Below, piece by piece: positions 34,933 to 43,849 of a stretch of DNA of 49,762 bases. Below the pieces are notes generated by a model. That model did no database searches. It was not told the origin of the DNA and saw only the letters and a list, made by a program, of their open reading frames with translations. The position numbers and the translations under genes are program-made. Source of the DNA: Pseudooceanicola batsensis HTCC2597 (GTDB lineage: Bacteria > Pseudomonadota > Alphaproteobacteria > Rhodobacterales > Rhodobacteraceae). Position 1 is the stretch's first letter, and each line of letters starts with the position of its first letter. The DNA is taken from positions 2,919,406 to 2,969,167 of the forward strand of contig NZ_CH724131.1 in NCBI RefSeq assembly GCF_000152725.1. The letters are read 5' to 3'.

Positions 34933-35955
34933 ATGAACGTGATGATGCGTGACCGGAACGACATCCGGCGGTCGTGCTTTAGCCGTGTGCCGGCGCTCAC
35001 CTTGCTCTCGCTCCTCGTTCTGGCCGGATGCGGGCGTGAGCAGTCTGCCCTGAACGTCGCCGGGCGCGACGCCGCGGCCATATCGCTTCTCTTCTGGGTC
35101 ATGCTTGTCGGGGCCGTCTTGCTGTGGCTCATGGTGAACGGCGCGTTTCTCTACGTGTCCCGGTTCGCGCCGGGCCGGTTCGACGAGCGCCACGGCCGCC
35201 GCCTCCTGATCGGCGGCGGCATCGTTCTGCCGACCGTGGTCCTCACCGCGCTGCTTGTCTGGGGGCTGAGCCTCCTCCCGGATTCGCGGACCCCGGGCGA
35301 CGGGCTGGTCGTCCGCGTGACGGGCGAACAATGGTGGTGGCGCGTCGAATACTGGCCCGAGGGCGCGACCGAGCCGGTGGTCTCCGCCAACGAGATCCGT
35401 CTGCCGGTCGGAGAAAGGACCGAGTTCCGCCTGTTGGCCGACAAGGTCATCCATTCCTTCTGGATCCCGGCGCTCGGCGGCAAGATGGACATGTTCCCCG
35501 GCCGGGAAACCACCTTCACTCTCCTGCCCGACAAGCCCGGAACCTACCGCGGCCAATGCGCCGAGTTCTGCGGGGCGAGCCACGCCTGGATGGCCTTCGT
35601 CGCCGTGGCGATGGAGCCGGAGGAGTTCGACGCCTGGCTGCAGGCCCAGGCCGAAGATGCGGCGCCGCCGGCCGACGATGCCGCACGGCGGGGGCAGGCC
35701 GTCTTCCGGGATGAGGGATGCGGCGCCTGCCATACGGTCCGGGGGACCGACGCCGTGGGGCAGGTCGGTCCCGACCTCACCCACATCGGCAGCCGTCTCA
35801 GCCTCGGGGCGGGGCGAGCGCGGGTGACCCTGGACGATCTCGCCACCTGGGTCGCCCATACCGACGCGCTGAAGCCCGAGGTCCGGATGCCGAGCTACGA
35901 TCTCGGAGAGGACGAGCTGCGCGACCTGGCCCACTACCTGAAGGGACTGAGATGA
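34933..35955 (+). CDS. coxB: Cytochrome c oxidase subunit II with fused cytochrome c (caa3 type)
   Basis: Subunit II takes electrons from cytochrome c and passes them through CuA to subunit I. The 340-residue protein has a lipoprotein signal (LSLLVLAGC, lipid Cys33), two membrane helices (about 49-70 and 91-115), and a CuA domain with His174, Cys209, Glu211, Cys213, His217 and Met220. A C-terminal haem-c domain has CGACH (263-267) and axial Met319, which makes it a caa3-type enzyme. The start is uncertain: ATG 34933, ATG 34942 or a downstream GTG (34987) are possible, and none has a good Shine-Dalgarno. Its TGA overlaps the next ATG (ATGA). Confidence 0.93.
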   Translation: MNVMMRDRNDIRRSCFSRVPALTLLSLLVLAGCGREQSALNVAGRDAAAISLLFWVMLVGAVLLWLMVNGAFLYVSRFAPGRFDERHGRRLLIGGGIVLPTVVLTALLVWGLSLLPDSRTPGDGLVVRVTGEQWWWRVEYWPEGATEPVVSANEIRLPVGERTEFRLLADKVIHSFWIPALGGKMDMFPGRETTFTLLPDKPGTYRGQCAEFCGASHAWMAFVAVAMEPEEFDAWLQAQAEDAAPPADDAARRGQAVFRDEGCGACHTVRGTDAVGQVGPDLTHIGSRLSLGAGRARVTLDDLATWVAHTDALKPEVRMPSYDLGEDELRDLAHYLKGLR

Positions 35956-38516
35956 AGACCCCTCCCTCCGGCATTCCCAAGCCCGAAGGCACCTATCCCC
36001 CGACCGAGGCCATGCTGGCCGAGCCGGTGCCGGAGGACCTGGCGAAAGCGCAGACCGCGCGCCTGCGGAAGGCCTGGGCCGCGCCCCCCGGATGGCGCTA
36101 TCCGAGCGCCGTGAACAACACCGAGGTGGGCAAGTGGTACTGCATGACCGCGCTGTCGTTCATGCTGATGGCCGGTGTCATGGCGCTGATCATGCGGCTT
36201 CAGCTGGCGGTGCCCGAGAACGACCTGGTCTCGGCCGACCGGTTCAACCAGCTGTTCACGATGCACGGCTCGGCGATGATGTTCCTCTTTGCCGTGCCCC
36301 TGTTCGAGGCGATTTCCATTCTGCTGCTGCCCGGCATGCTGGGCGCGCGCGACATGCCTTTTCCGCGCCTTTCGGCCTATGGCTACTGGTCGTTCCTGAT
36401 CGGCGGCATCTTCGTCATCGGCTCGACATTCTTCGACGCGGCCCCCCGGGCGGGATGGTTCATGTATCCTCCCCTCGCGACCGAGGACGAGGGGCCGGGG
36501 TCGGACATCTGGCTGCTGGGCCTCTCCTTCATCGAGATCGCCTCGATCGCGGCGGCGGTCGAACTGATCGTGGGGGCGCTGAAATGCCGCCCGCCGGGGA
36601 TGCGGGTCAACATCATGCCGCTCTATGCCTGGTACGTGATGGTGGTGGGCGGCATGATCCTCTTCGCCTTCCCGCCGCTGATCGCCGGCGATTTCCTGTT
36701 CGAACTGGAGCGGTCCTTCGACTGGCCCTTCTTCGATCCGACGCGGGGCGGCGACCCGATGCTCTGGCAGCACCTGTTCTGGATCTTCGGCCACCCCGAA
36801 GTCTACATCATCTTCCTGCCCTCCATCGCCATCGCCGCCATGGTCATCCCTACCGTCGCCCGGCGCCCGATCTTCGGCTATTCCTGGATCGTGCTGTCGG
36901 CCGTGGGCACCGGATTCCTGTCCTTCGGCCTCTGGGTGCACCACATGTTCACCACGGGCCTGCCGTCGATCTCGCTGGGCTTCTTCTCGGCCGCGTCCGA
37001 GGCGGTGGTGATCCCGACCGGCATCCAGATCTTCGCCTTCCTCGCGACGCTGATGGCAGGGCGGGTGAAGATGACGCTGCCGATGCTCTGGATCTCGGGC
37101 GCGCTGGCGATCTTCACGATGGGTGGCCTGACCGGCGTGATGCTGGCGCTCGCGCCCTTCGACTTCCAGGTGCACGACACCTATTTCATCGTCGCGCACC
37201 TGCACTACACCCTTTTCGGCGGCATGGTCTTTCCGGTGATCGCGGGGGTCTATTACTTCTTCCCCTTCATCCAGAAAAAGCTGCTGTCCGAGAGACTGGG
37301 CAAATGGGCTTTCTGGCTGATCTTCTCGGGCTTCAACCTGACCTTCCTGCCGATGCACCTGACCGGGCTCTGGGGGATGCCGCGCCGCGTCTACACCTAC
37401 CCGACCGACCTGGGCTGGGACGGCCTCAACATGATCTCGACCATCGGCGCCTTCATCATCGCCGCCGGTTTCGCGATCTTCGTCTGGGATCTGATCCGGC
37501 CCAAGGGCCACCAGCCGCAGATCCCGCGCAACCCTTGGGACGCGGGCACGCTGGAATGGACGCATGACGTTCCGGAAGAAACCTGGGGGGTGCGCTCGAT
37601 CCCGCATGTGACCACCCGCTATCCGCTCTGGGACCAGCCGCAGATGCAGGCCCGGATGGATGCAGGGCGCTACTATCTTCCCGACGCGGAAGAGGGCAAG
37701 CGCGAGACGCTCGTCACCTCGGTCATCGACGCCGAGCCGATCCAGGTCCAGCGGGTGACCGGGCCGACATGGATCACGCACCTGGCCGCGCTCTTCACCG
37801 GGGGGGCCTTCATCTTCCCCACCTTCCACCTCTACCCGCCCGCCATCGTCAGCGGAGCGCTGGCGATCTGCTGCATCATCTGGTGGCTCTGGACCTCGAC
37901 CGCCCGCCCGCCCGAGGCCGACAGCAAGGACGTGGGCCTGGGGCTCCGCCTGCCGACCTATGCGGCGGGTCCCTCCTCGGTCGGGTGGTGGGCCATGTGG
38001 ATCACCATGCTCGGCGACGCGACGGCCTTTTCCTCCGTGGTCTTCGGGTTCTTCTTCTACTGGACCGCCTCGCCGGACTTCCCGCCGGACGGGGCGGCCC
38101 ATGCCGCCGCCGGCTGGGTCGGACTGGCGGCGGTGGCCTTCGCCCTCAACTGGATGATGACCGTGGGCGCGCGTCAGCTGAACAGGGCCGGTTCGGTCGG
38201 CGCGGCGCGGCTCTGCCTCGTGCTGGCCCCGGCGACCGCCGCCCTGGGCGCGGCGTCGCTGATCGTCTCGGTCTGGGGGCTCGCACCCGAGAGCCACGTC
38301 TACCCCGCCATCCTCTGGGCGCTGACCGTCTGGATCGCGGCGCATACCGGAGCGGGGGTGATCATGCAGCTCTACTGCCTGGCCGGTTCGCTCTTCGGCA
38401 AGATGACGCCGCGTTACGACGCGGATATCTGGAACGTCTCGCTCTTCTGGCACTTCGTCACGATCTCGGCGCTCGTCACCTGCGCCGTCATGGGCCTCGC
38501 CCCGGAGGCGCTATGA
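35952..38516 (+). CDS. ctaD: Cytochrome c oxidase subunits I and III fused (CoxAC type)
   Basis: An 854-residue fusion. Residues about 55-520 are the haem-copper subunit I: low-spin haem ligands His105 and His418, high-spin His416, CuB ligands His281, His330 and His331, the cross-linked Tyr285, and Glu283 in GHPEVY, which places it in the A1 class. Residues about 600-854 are a subunit III-like seven-helix part (GWWAMWITMLGDATAFSSVV, IWNVSLFWHFVTISALVTC). The D-channel Asp134 is kept in GARDMPFPRL, but the usual Asn pair after it reads Ser-Ala here. Proton-pumping terminal oxidase of the inner membrane. Both ends overlap neighbours by 4 bases. Confidence 0.95.
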   Translation: MKTPPSGIPKPEGTYPPTEAMLAEPVPEDLAKAQTARLRKAWAAPPGWRYPSAVNNTEVGKWYCMTALSFMLMAGVMALIMRLQLAVPENDLVSADRFNQLFTMHGSAMMFLFAVPLFEAISILLLPGMLGARDMPFPRLSAYGYWSFLIGGIFVIGSTFFDAAPRAGWFMYPPLATEDEGPGSDIWLLGLSFIEIASIAAAVELIVGALKCRPPGMRVNIMPLYAWYVMVVGGMILFAFPPLIAGDFLFELERSFDWPFFDPTRGGDPMLWQHLFWIFGHPEVYIIFLPSIAIAAMVIPTVARRPIFGYSWIVLSAVGTGFLSFGLWVHHMFTTGLPSISLGFFSAASEAVVIPTGIQIFAFLATLMAGRVKMTLPMLWISGALAIFTMGGLTGVMLALAPFDFQVHDTYFIVAHLHYTLFGGMVFPVIAGVYYFFPFIQKKLLSERLGKWAFWLIFSGFNLTFLPMHLTGLWGMPRRVYTYPTDLGWDGLNMISTIGAFIIAAGFAIFVWDLIRPKGHQPQIPRNPWDAGTLEWTHDVPEETWGVRSIPHVTTRYPLWDQPQMQARMDAGRYYLPDAEEGKRETLVTSVIDAEPIQVQRVTGPTWITHLAALFTGGAFIFPTFHLYPPAIVSGALAICCIIWWLWTSTARPPEADSKDVGLGLRLPTYAAGPSSVGWWAMWITMLGDATAFSSVVFGFFFYWTASPDFPPDGAAHAAAGWVGLAAVAFALNWMMTVGARQLNRAGSVGAARLCLVLAPATAALGAASLIVSVWGLAPESHVYPAILWALTVWIAAHTGAGVIMQLYCLAGSLFGKMTPRYDADIWNVSLFWHFVTISALVTCAVMGLAPEAL

Positions 38517-38917
38517 CCGAAGAGCGCACACCGGACCGCCGGGAGGACCAGAAGGAATTCGCCGAGGAGGAGGCGAGCCTTCTGAAGATCACGTTGGGGC
38601 CGCTGATCTGGGCGGCGCATTTCGTCGTCTGCTACGGGCTTGTTGCGGTGACCTGCGCCAAGGGCTGGGACATCGGCGCGGTCCGCATCGGCCTGGGCGG
38701 GCTGAGCGCGCTGGCGCTCGCGGGCGTGCTCTGGGTCGGCTGGGCCGCGTGGCGCCAGTGGGGCGTGACCACGACGGGCGACAGGGTGAACAGGCTGGGC
38801 AGCGCCGAGGACCGGCACCACTTCCTCGGTCACGCCGCCTTTCTGCTGTCGATCATCTCGCTGATCGGGGTGGTCTTCGTCTCGCTGCCGCTGGTGCTGA
38901 TCGGGGGGTGCCAGTGA
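38513..38917 (+). CDS. Unknown three-helix membrane protein of the oxidase operon
   Basis: An unrecognised 134-residue protein. A charged N-terminus (MTEERTPDRREDQKEFAEEE) is followed by hydrophobic segments at about 28-48 (LGPLIWAAHFVVCYGLVAVT), 58-78 and 108-131. It lies between the fused subunit I/III gene and ctaG with 4-base overlaps on both sides (ATGA, GTGA), so it is made with the oxidase. It may be a small structural subunit (IV-like) or an assembly factor; nothing in the sequence decides this. His and Cys in the first helix (AAHFVVCYG) are worth noting as possible ligands. Confidence 0.8.
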   Translation: MTEERTPDRREDQKEFAEEEASLLKITLGPLIWAAHFVVCYGLVAVTCAKGWDIGAVRIGLGGLSALALAGVLWVGWAAWRQWGVTTTGDRVNRLGSAEDRHHFLGHAAFLLSIISLIGVVFVSLPLVLIGGCQ

Positions 38918-39486
38918 GACCGCTCTTCCTCATACCGGGGCTGGGCTGTCTCGCCCTGATCTGGCTGGCGCCGCTCGACGTCGCGCTTCCCGGTTTTGCC
39001 CTGCACATGCTGCGCCACATGACGCTGGTGGCGGTCGCCGCGCCGCTCATCGTCCTAGGGCTGCCCGCCATCGCCCGGCGCCTGGCGATCCCGCCCCTCG
39101 GCGCGGCCTTGGCGGAATTCGTGGTCGTCTGGGCCTGGCATCTCCCCGCCGCCCACGCACTCGGCCGGTTGCAGTCCTGGGGCTTCGCCGCCGAACAGGC
39201 AAGCTTTCTGGCGGTCGGGCTTCTGGTCTGGGCCGGATGCCTGCGCGAGGATCAGCCGCTGGCGGGCGCCGGCGGCCTGCTGCTGACGTCGATGCACATG
39301 ACCCTGCTCGGCGCGCTTCTCGTGCTCGCGCCCCGGGACATCTATGCCGAGATCTGCGGCACCGCGCCCGACCTGACCGGCCAGCAGATCGGCGGCATGC
39401 TGATGCTGGCGATCGGAACCCCGGTCTACCTGGTCGCCGGGCTTCGCCTCACCGCCCACGCCTTGCAGGACAGGAGCCCGGCATGA
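38914..39486 (+). CDS. ctaG: CtaG-type (caa3_CtaG) oxidase assembly membrane protein
   Basis: A 190-residue polytopic membrane protein of the caa3_CtaG family, which helps assemble the caa3 oxidase metal centres. Five hydrophobic segments are visible, with typical ALHMLRHMTLVAVAAPLIVLG (about 29-49, His30/His34), VWAWHLPAAH (about 72-81) and TSMHMTLLGALLVLAP (about 124-139). This is not the Cox11-type CtaG. It starts at GTG 38914 within the previous stop, and its own stop overlaps the tri-haem cytochrome gene. Context and family agree. Confidence 0.88.
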   Translation: MRPLFLIPGLGCLALIWLAPLDVALPGFALHMLRHMTLVAVAAPLIVLGLPAIARRLAIPPLGAALAEFVVVWAWHLPAAHALGRLQSWGFAAEQASFLAVGLLVWAGCLREDQPLAGAGGLLLTSMHMTLLGALLVLAPRDIYAEICGTAPDLTGQQIGGMLMLAIGTPVYLVAGLRLTAHALQDRSPA

Positions 39487-40472
39487 GAACGGTGCTGCTT
39501 ACACTGGCTGCCGTGGCCGCCCTCGGACTGGCGGGGGCCGGCGCCGTGGTGACCTTCGGCCTCTACAACGTCTCGGCGCAGGCCGGGCACCTGCCGGGCG
39601 TCGCCTGGCTGCTGCACACGACCTTCCGGAACGCGGTCGAACTGCGCGCCCCCGCGATGGACAAGGTGCCGCCGCTCGACGATCCCGATCTGATCGCCCT
39701 CGGCGCGGGGCATTACGCCTCGGCCTGCGCCTTCTGCCACGCCACGCCCGACGGCGCGCGCAGCGCCACCGCCCGCGCGATGGAGCCTCCGCCGCCCCCC
39801 ATCGACGAGGCGGTGGCGCACTGGAAGCCCAACGAGCTCTTCTGGATCGTCGAGAACGGCGTGAAGATGACCGGCATGCCCGGCTGGCCGGTCAAGGGGC
39901 GCGAGGACGAGGCCTGGGCCGTGGTCGCCTATCTCGAGACGGTCAAGGCCGATGCCGCCCCGCCCCTGCCCGGGGCCGACGCGGGCGCGGCCTATTGCCG
40001 GAGCTGCCACGAAAGGATTGCCGGGCCGGTGCCCCGGCTGGACAGGCTGAGCCCGGACTACATCGAGGCGCAGCTCGAGAACTACCGGACGGGCGTCCGG
40101 CCGAGCGGCATTATGTCCCATGCCGTCAGCCTCGCCCCGCCCGAGAGCTTTGCGGACCTCGCCCGCGAGCTCGCGGGCGCATCGCTGCCCGACCGGGAGG
40201 TCGCGGTGACCGGCGATGCCGCGGCGGGCCGCGACCTGGCCGGCCGGGGAACGCGGGACGTGCCGGCCTGCCTCGCCTGCCATGGCGGCGAAGACCGCAA
40301 GGGCCCGCTGCTGCACGGCCAGCCCGAGGACTTCCTGGCGACCCAGATCAGGCTCTGGCGGGACGGCACCTATCACCACAACCGCCTGATGGTCGCCGCC
40401 ACCCGCGATCTCGAGGATGCCGACATCAGCGCGCTCGCCGCCTATTTCGCCTCGCTCAGAGCGCCAGAATGA
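39483..40472 (+). CDS. Membrane-anchored tri-haem cytochrome c
   Basis: A 329-residue protein with an N-terminal signal-anchor (about 3-28) and three c-type haem sites: CAFCH (82-86), CRSCH (172-176) and CLACH (263-267). Met129/Met132 and Met211 are candidate axial ligands of the first two domains. The domains resemble the diheme/monoheme cytochromes that accompany alcohol and sugar dehydrogenases or feed oxidases. As last gene of the oxidase operon (4-base overlap with ctaG), it probably delivers electrons to the caa3 enzyme. Its 3' end overlaps the opposite gene by 17 bases. Confidence 0.88.
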   Translation: MRTVLLTLAAVAALGLAGAGAVVTFGLYNVSAQAGHLPGVAWLLHTTFRNAVELRAPAMDKVPPLDDPDLIALGAGHYASACAFCHATPDGARSATARAMEPPPPPIDEAVAHWKPNELFWIVENGVKMTGMPGWPVKGREDEAWAVVAYLETVKADAAPPLPGADAGAAYCRSCHERIAGPVPRLDRLSPDYIEAQLENYRTGVRPSGIMSHAVSLAPPESFADLARELAGASLPDREVAVTGDAAAGRDLAGRGTRDVPACLACHGGEDRKGPLLHGQPEDFLATQIRLWRDGTYHHNRLMVAATRDLEDADISALAAYFASLRAPE

Positions 40473-40785
40473 CCAGCACAACGCCGACCGCCAGCGCTGC
40501 GATGACGGTCACGCTCTTCAGCATCCTCTGCCCCACGGTCAAAAGCTCGTGCGGGGTCTGCTTGTCGTCGCTCGCCTCGTCGCGGGGCGCCTCGTGGCGC
40601 ATGGCCCGGCGCACCTGCTCGGGCGAGGGCGGATGCCCCGCCGCCTCGTCGTCGGTTCCCAGCGGCGCGGCGGCCGGATCGGAAAAGGCCACCTTGTCGC
40701 CGGTCCCGCCCCGGTCGATCTCGTCCCGCAGCCGGTCCGCGGTCGCATTCTCCTGCATGTCGGTCTTCCCGGTTTTCTCCGCCAT
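40456..40785 (-). CDS. Unknown small tail-anchored membrane protein
   Basis: An unrecognised 109-residue protein. A long hydrophilic, acidic N-terminal part (RLRDEIDRGGTGDKVAFSDP and similar) is followed by one C-terminal helix (SVTVIAALAVGVVLVILAL) that ends the chain, so it is probably a tail-anchored inner-membrane protein. The ATG at 40785 has GAGGAGCTTC directly before it, a strong start signal, which rules against the longer frame from 40860. It overlaps the tri-haem cytochrome gene tail to tail. Confidence 0.65.
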   Translation of the reverse strand: MAEKTGKTDMQENATADRLRDEIDRGGTGDKVAFSDPAAAPLGTDDEAAGHPPSPEQVRRAMRHEAPRDEASDDKQTPHELLTVGQRMLKSVTVIAALAVGVVLVILAL

Positions 40786-40930
40786 GAAGCTCCTCGTTCG
40801 ACTGGTCGCGCCCCACCCGGTCGTCGCCTCTCGGGCAGGCTTTCCTTTCAGATAGCGCATGCGGGCCCCGGTGCACGCTCCGGCCGCCGCTCCACCGGCG
40901 GCGCGGGCGGAAAGCCGCGCCCCGGGGGGA

Positions 40931-41938
40931 TCAGTTCGACGGGATGTTCTCCTTGAAGACGACCTGCAGCCGGGGCATGTACTCCGGCTCGACCGTGCCC
41001 TTCACCGACGAGGCGAGCAGGCGGACGATCTCGCGCGCCTCGACGCGGGGGTTCTGGTCGATCACGGCATCCATCGTCCGGTCCAGCAGCATCAGCCGCG
41101 TCGCGTCGGTCAGATCGTGGCCGATGAAAACGGTCTTGCGATCCCTCCGGGCCTCGCGAAGCGCCCGCGCGATCCCCTGGTTGCCCGATCCGATGTTGTA
41201 GATGCCGCTGATGTCGCCATGTTCGAGCAGCCGCATCGTTTCGTCATAGGCGCGGTCGCGGTCGTCGCTGACCTCGGCCGTGCCTGCGATGCGGATCTCG
41301 GGGAACTCCTCGGACAGGATCGAGCGCACGCCCATCTCGCGCTCCTCGTGGCCGCGATAGGCCAGGGATCCGACGAAGACCGCGATGCGATGCTGTCCAG
41401 GGGGCAAAAAGCGCCCCAGCAGCAGCCCCGCAAGGCGCCCGGCCGCCCGGTTGTCGACGCCGACATACCCCACCTTGTCCACGGTCGGGATGTCGGACAC
41501 CAGGGTCCCGATCCGCACGCCCGAGGCCGCCAGGGCGTTGATCGCCTCGCGTACCTGGGGATGGTCCAGGGCCACGAGACCTACGCCGTCGGTCCGGTGC
41601 CGCAGGTCGATGAGCTTGGCCGACAGCCGCTCGGGGTCGAACCCTTCGATTTCGTGCAGCGTCGCGGTGACGTCCCCCCGTGCCGCGCTCTCTTCGAGCA
41701 GGTTCTTCTTGAGCGTCCGCATGAACGAGTTGCTGCCCGCCGGAAGCACGAAATCCAGCCGGACCGTCACATCGGGGGCGGCGGCTTCCAAGGGGCCGAA
41801 GTATCCCAGCTTCCGGGCCACCTGCAGGACGATGTCGCGGGTCCGGGGGCGCACGCCGTCACGGTCGTTCAGGACCCGGTCCACGGTGGCGGGGGAGACC
41901 CCGGCCTCGCGGGCGATCTGGGAAACGGTCGTGCGCAT
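40931..41938 (-). CDS. LacI-family transcriptional regulator
   Basis: A 335-residue regulator with an N-terminal helix-turn-helix and hinge (TVSQIAREAGVSPATVDRVL, about 4-23, then NDRDGVRPRTRDIVLQVARKL) and a periplasmic-binding-protein-like sugar domain (about 60-335; for example DGVGLVALDHPQVREAI, VGYVGVDNRAAGRLAGLLLG). It is divergent from the ABC operon across 233 bp of AT-richer DNA with repeated ATGAT elements, so it very probably controls that operon, and itself, in response to a sugar or derivative. The effector is not known. The ATG at 41938 fits the domain. Confidence 0.92.
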   Translation of the reverse strand: MRTTVSQIAREAGVSPATVDRVLNDRDGVRPRTRDIVLQVARKLGYFGPLEAAAPDVTVRLDFVLPAGSNSFMRTLKKNLLEESAARGDVTATLHEIEGFDPERLSAKLIDLRHRTDGVGLVALDHPQVREAINALAASGVRIGTLVSDIPTVDKVGYVGVDNRAAGRLAGLLLGRFLPPGQHRIAVFVGSLAYRGHEEREMGVRSILSEEFPEIRIAGTAEVSDDRDRAYDETMRLLEHGDISGIYNIGSGNQGIARALREARRDRKTVFIGHDLTDATRLMLLDRTMDAVIDQNPRVEAREIVRLLASSVKGTVEPEYMPRLQVVFKENIPSN

Positions 41939-41960
41939 GCTGAGCCCTCTTGATTCTGTA

Positions 41961-42094
41961 ATGTCATCATTTCACATCTTGTGGATGATTTAATGCAATC
42001 ATTTTCTGCATCTCATCCGCGTCAACACACCTAGAAGCGGCTCATTTCGGTCCAACTTAGGCAAAATGATCGGAAATGATGTCTTTTGATGATT
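41961..42094. promoter_or_regulatory. Divergent control region with repeated ATGAT/ATCAT elements
   Basis: This is one of the least GC-rich stretches of the window. AATGAT or its complement recurs: ATCATT 41966-41971, ATGAT 41985-41989, AATCATT 41997-42003, AAATGAT 42064-42070 and 42074-42080 (10 bp apart, one helical turn), and GATGATT 42088-42094. CACA-TCT-TGTG (41973-41983) is the centre of an imperfect palindrome flanked by ATCAT and ATGAT. The pattern suggests operator sites for the LacI-type protein, with one group near each gene. Exact promoters are not placed. Confidence 0.5.
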
Positions 42095-42171
42095 GTTGGC
42101 GCGGTGATGGCGGTTGATGCTGCCCCTCATTGGAGAACGCGTCCGGGAGGGGCGCGACCAGGGAGGGAAAA

Positions 42172-43782
42172 ATGACCCATCATCCGCGTTTCTCGCGGCG
42201 CCGTTTCCTGTCGGCCGCCGCCCAGACCACCGCGCTCGTCGCGGTGTCTTCGCCACTCGTGCTGCGGCCCGGTCGCGCCCGTGCGGCCAGCGACCTTGCA
42301 CAGGGCATGATCGGCGGCCCCACCGGCTTTCCGGGGGCCGAACGCTATCAGTACGGACCCGACACCCCGGAAGGCCGCGCCATCGAGGCGGTCAAGGCGC
42401 TGAAGGCTGCCGGCAAGGCGCCGGAGCGCATCGTATTGGGGCTCAGCGACGGGTCCATCGGCCAGATCACCCAGCCCTTCCCCGAAGGCGCGCCCTCGGT
42501 CAAGGACCTCTGGGAGCAGGAGACCGGCATCACGCTCGACATCGTCGGTGTGCCGAACGGCCAGGAATTCACCAAGGTGATGCAGGACGTCTCGACCAAC
42601 GGTGGCGGCTTCGACATCTACGCGGTCGAGTGGAACCGCCTCGGCGACCTGGCCGAGACCGGCGGCATTATCGCGCTCGATGACTTCGTCGCCGCGCACA
42701 GACCAGAATGGGACGATCCCGAACGCGGCTACGTGAACGGCAAACAGGGCGTGTCCCTGCTGAACGAATACCGCGGTACCGTCTACGGCGTCTCGCTCGA
42801 CGGCGACTTCCAGACCTGGAACCACCGTACCGACCTGTTCAACGATCCGAACGAACAGAAGGCCTTTGCCGACAAACACGGCTATGAACTGGCCCCGCCG
42901 AAGACCTGGAAACAGCACGACGAGATCGCGGCCTTCTTCCATCGCCCGGATCAGGGGCTCTTCGGCTCGACCGACCTGCGCAACCAGGGCTGGGGCTATA
43001 CCAACTGGTATCAGCGCTACGTCTCGATGGACGCGCCCAACCAGTTCCTGTTCGCCGATGACGGCACCGCGCTGATCAACTCCGAGGCCGGCTGGCAGGC
43101 GACGCAGGAATATGTCGACAGCCTGAGCCACCATTCCCCCGATGCCATCTCGTGGGGCTGGCCCGAGCAGTACGGCAACTTCGGCAACGGCGGGGCGGCG
43201 ATGACCTGCGCCTTCTCGAACCTGCCCAAGTTCCTCGACAACCCCGCCAACGAAGGGTCGAAGGTGACCGGCAAGGTCGGCAGCCACCTGCCGCCGGGCC
43301 GTGAACACGACGACGGCATCTCGGCCCGCACGGTTCTGTGGCTGAACCTCACGGCCTGCGTCTCGTCGCAGTCCGACCACCCCGAGGCCGCCTATCTTCT
43401 GCTGCAATGGCTCGGGTCCAGCCGGATCTATTCGTGGATGACAGCCAATCCGAGCGGCTATTTCGACCCGTTCCAGCTGGCGAACTTCGCCGATCCGCTC
43501 GTGCGGGAGACCTATCACGACTACCACATGGACGTGGTTCGCGAGAGCGTCGAACGCACGGTGCCGACGATCAACTATCCCGGCGCCACGGCCTTCCACA
43601 ACGCACTGGACGAAAACCTCATGGCGGCGCTGACCGGCGGCATGGATGCCGAACAGGCCATGGCCAACACCGAACGCCAGTGGAAGCGGATCGCCCGTCG
43701 CGTCGGCGAGGACAAGCTGATCGAGGCCATTCAGGCGAACAAGGCCGCCTGGCCGACCGTCATGGACCCCGCGTCAAGCTGA
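42172..43782 (+). CDS. ABC transporter solute-binding protein (carbohydrate type)
   Basis: A 536-residue periplasmic receptor, longer than most family 1 sugar-binding proteins (about 400-450). It carries a Tat-type signal (SRRRFL at 8-13, then a hydrophobic stretch, cleavage near ARAAS at about 40). The mature part has the bilobed binding-protein look: [40 protein letters not shown], and [16 protein letters not shown] late in the chain. I chose the ATG at 42172 because GGGAGGGAAAA precedes it; the frame is open back to 42130. It is the first and probably most expressed gene of the importer operon. The ligand is unknown. Confidence 0.88.
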   Translation: MTHHPRFSRRRFLSAAAQTTALVAVSSPLVLRPGRARAASDLAQGMIGGPTGFPGAERYQYGPDTPEGRAIEAVKALKAAGKAPERIVLGLSDGSIGQITQPFPEGAPSVKDLWEQETGITLDIVGVPNGQEFTKVMQDVSTNGGGFDIYAVEWNRLGDLAETGGIIALDDFVAAHRPEWDDPERGYVNGKQGVSLLNEYRGTVYGVSLDGDFQTWNHRTDLFNDPNEQKAFADKHGYELAPPKTWKQHDEIAAFFHRPDQGLFGSTDLRNQGWGYTNWYQRYVSMDAPNQFLFADDGTALINSEAGWQATQEYVDSLSHHSPDAISWGWPEQYGNFGNGGAAMTCAFSNLPKFLDNPANEGSKVTGKVGSHLPPGREHDDGISARTVLWLNLTACVSSQSDHPEAAYLLLQWLGSSRIYSWMTANPSGYFDPFQLANFADPLVRETYHDYHMDVVRESVERTVPTINYPGATAFHNALDENLMAALTGGMDAEQAMANTERQWKRIARRVGEDKLIEAIQANKAAWPTVMDPASS

Positions 43783-43797
43783 CCGGCTCCTCCCTCC

Positions 43798-43825
43798 GCG
43801 GGGCCGTCCCTCCCGGCGGCCCCGC
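43798..43825 (+). other. Intercistronic hairpin after the solute-binding protein gene
   Basis: GCGGGGCCG (43798-43806) and CGGCCCCGC (43817-43825) form a perfect 9-bp GC stem with a 10-base loop in the 67-bp gap before the permease gene. There is no T-run. Hairpins here in sugar ABC operons typically protect the upstream mRNA and lower expression of the membrane subunits. Confidence 0.6.
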
Positions 43826-43849
43826 GTCCTGAACGAAAAGACACTGACG

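Noticed and set aside
34930..34935. TATCAT as a -10 box for the oxidase operon
   Set aside because: It overlaps the preferred coxB start and has no good -35 at 16-18 bp upstream; it would require a leaderless or later start.
34683..35132. 149-residue minus-strand frame between tRNA-Lys and coxB
   Set aside because: It starts inside coxB, has no ribosome site or family similarity, and ends in an ordinary intergenic stretch. A shorter version starting in the gap is possible but unsupported.
35934..38453. 839-residue open frame opposite the fused oxidase gene
   Set aside because: It is antisense to the well-supported CoxAC gene. The translation is full of Arg, His, Gly and Asp, typical of GC-rich shadow frames.
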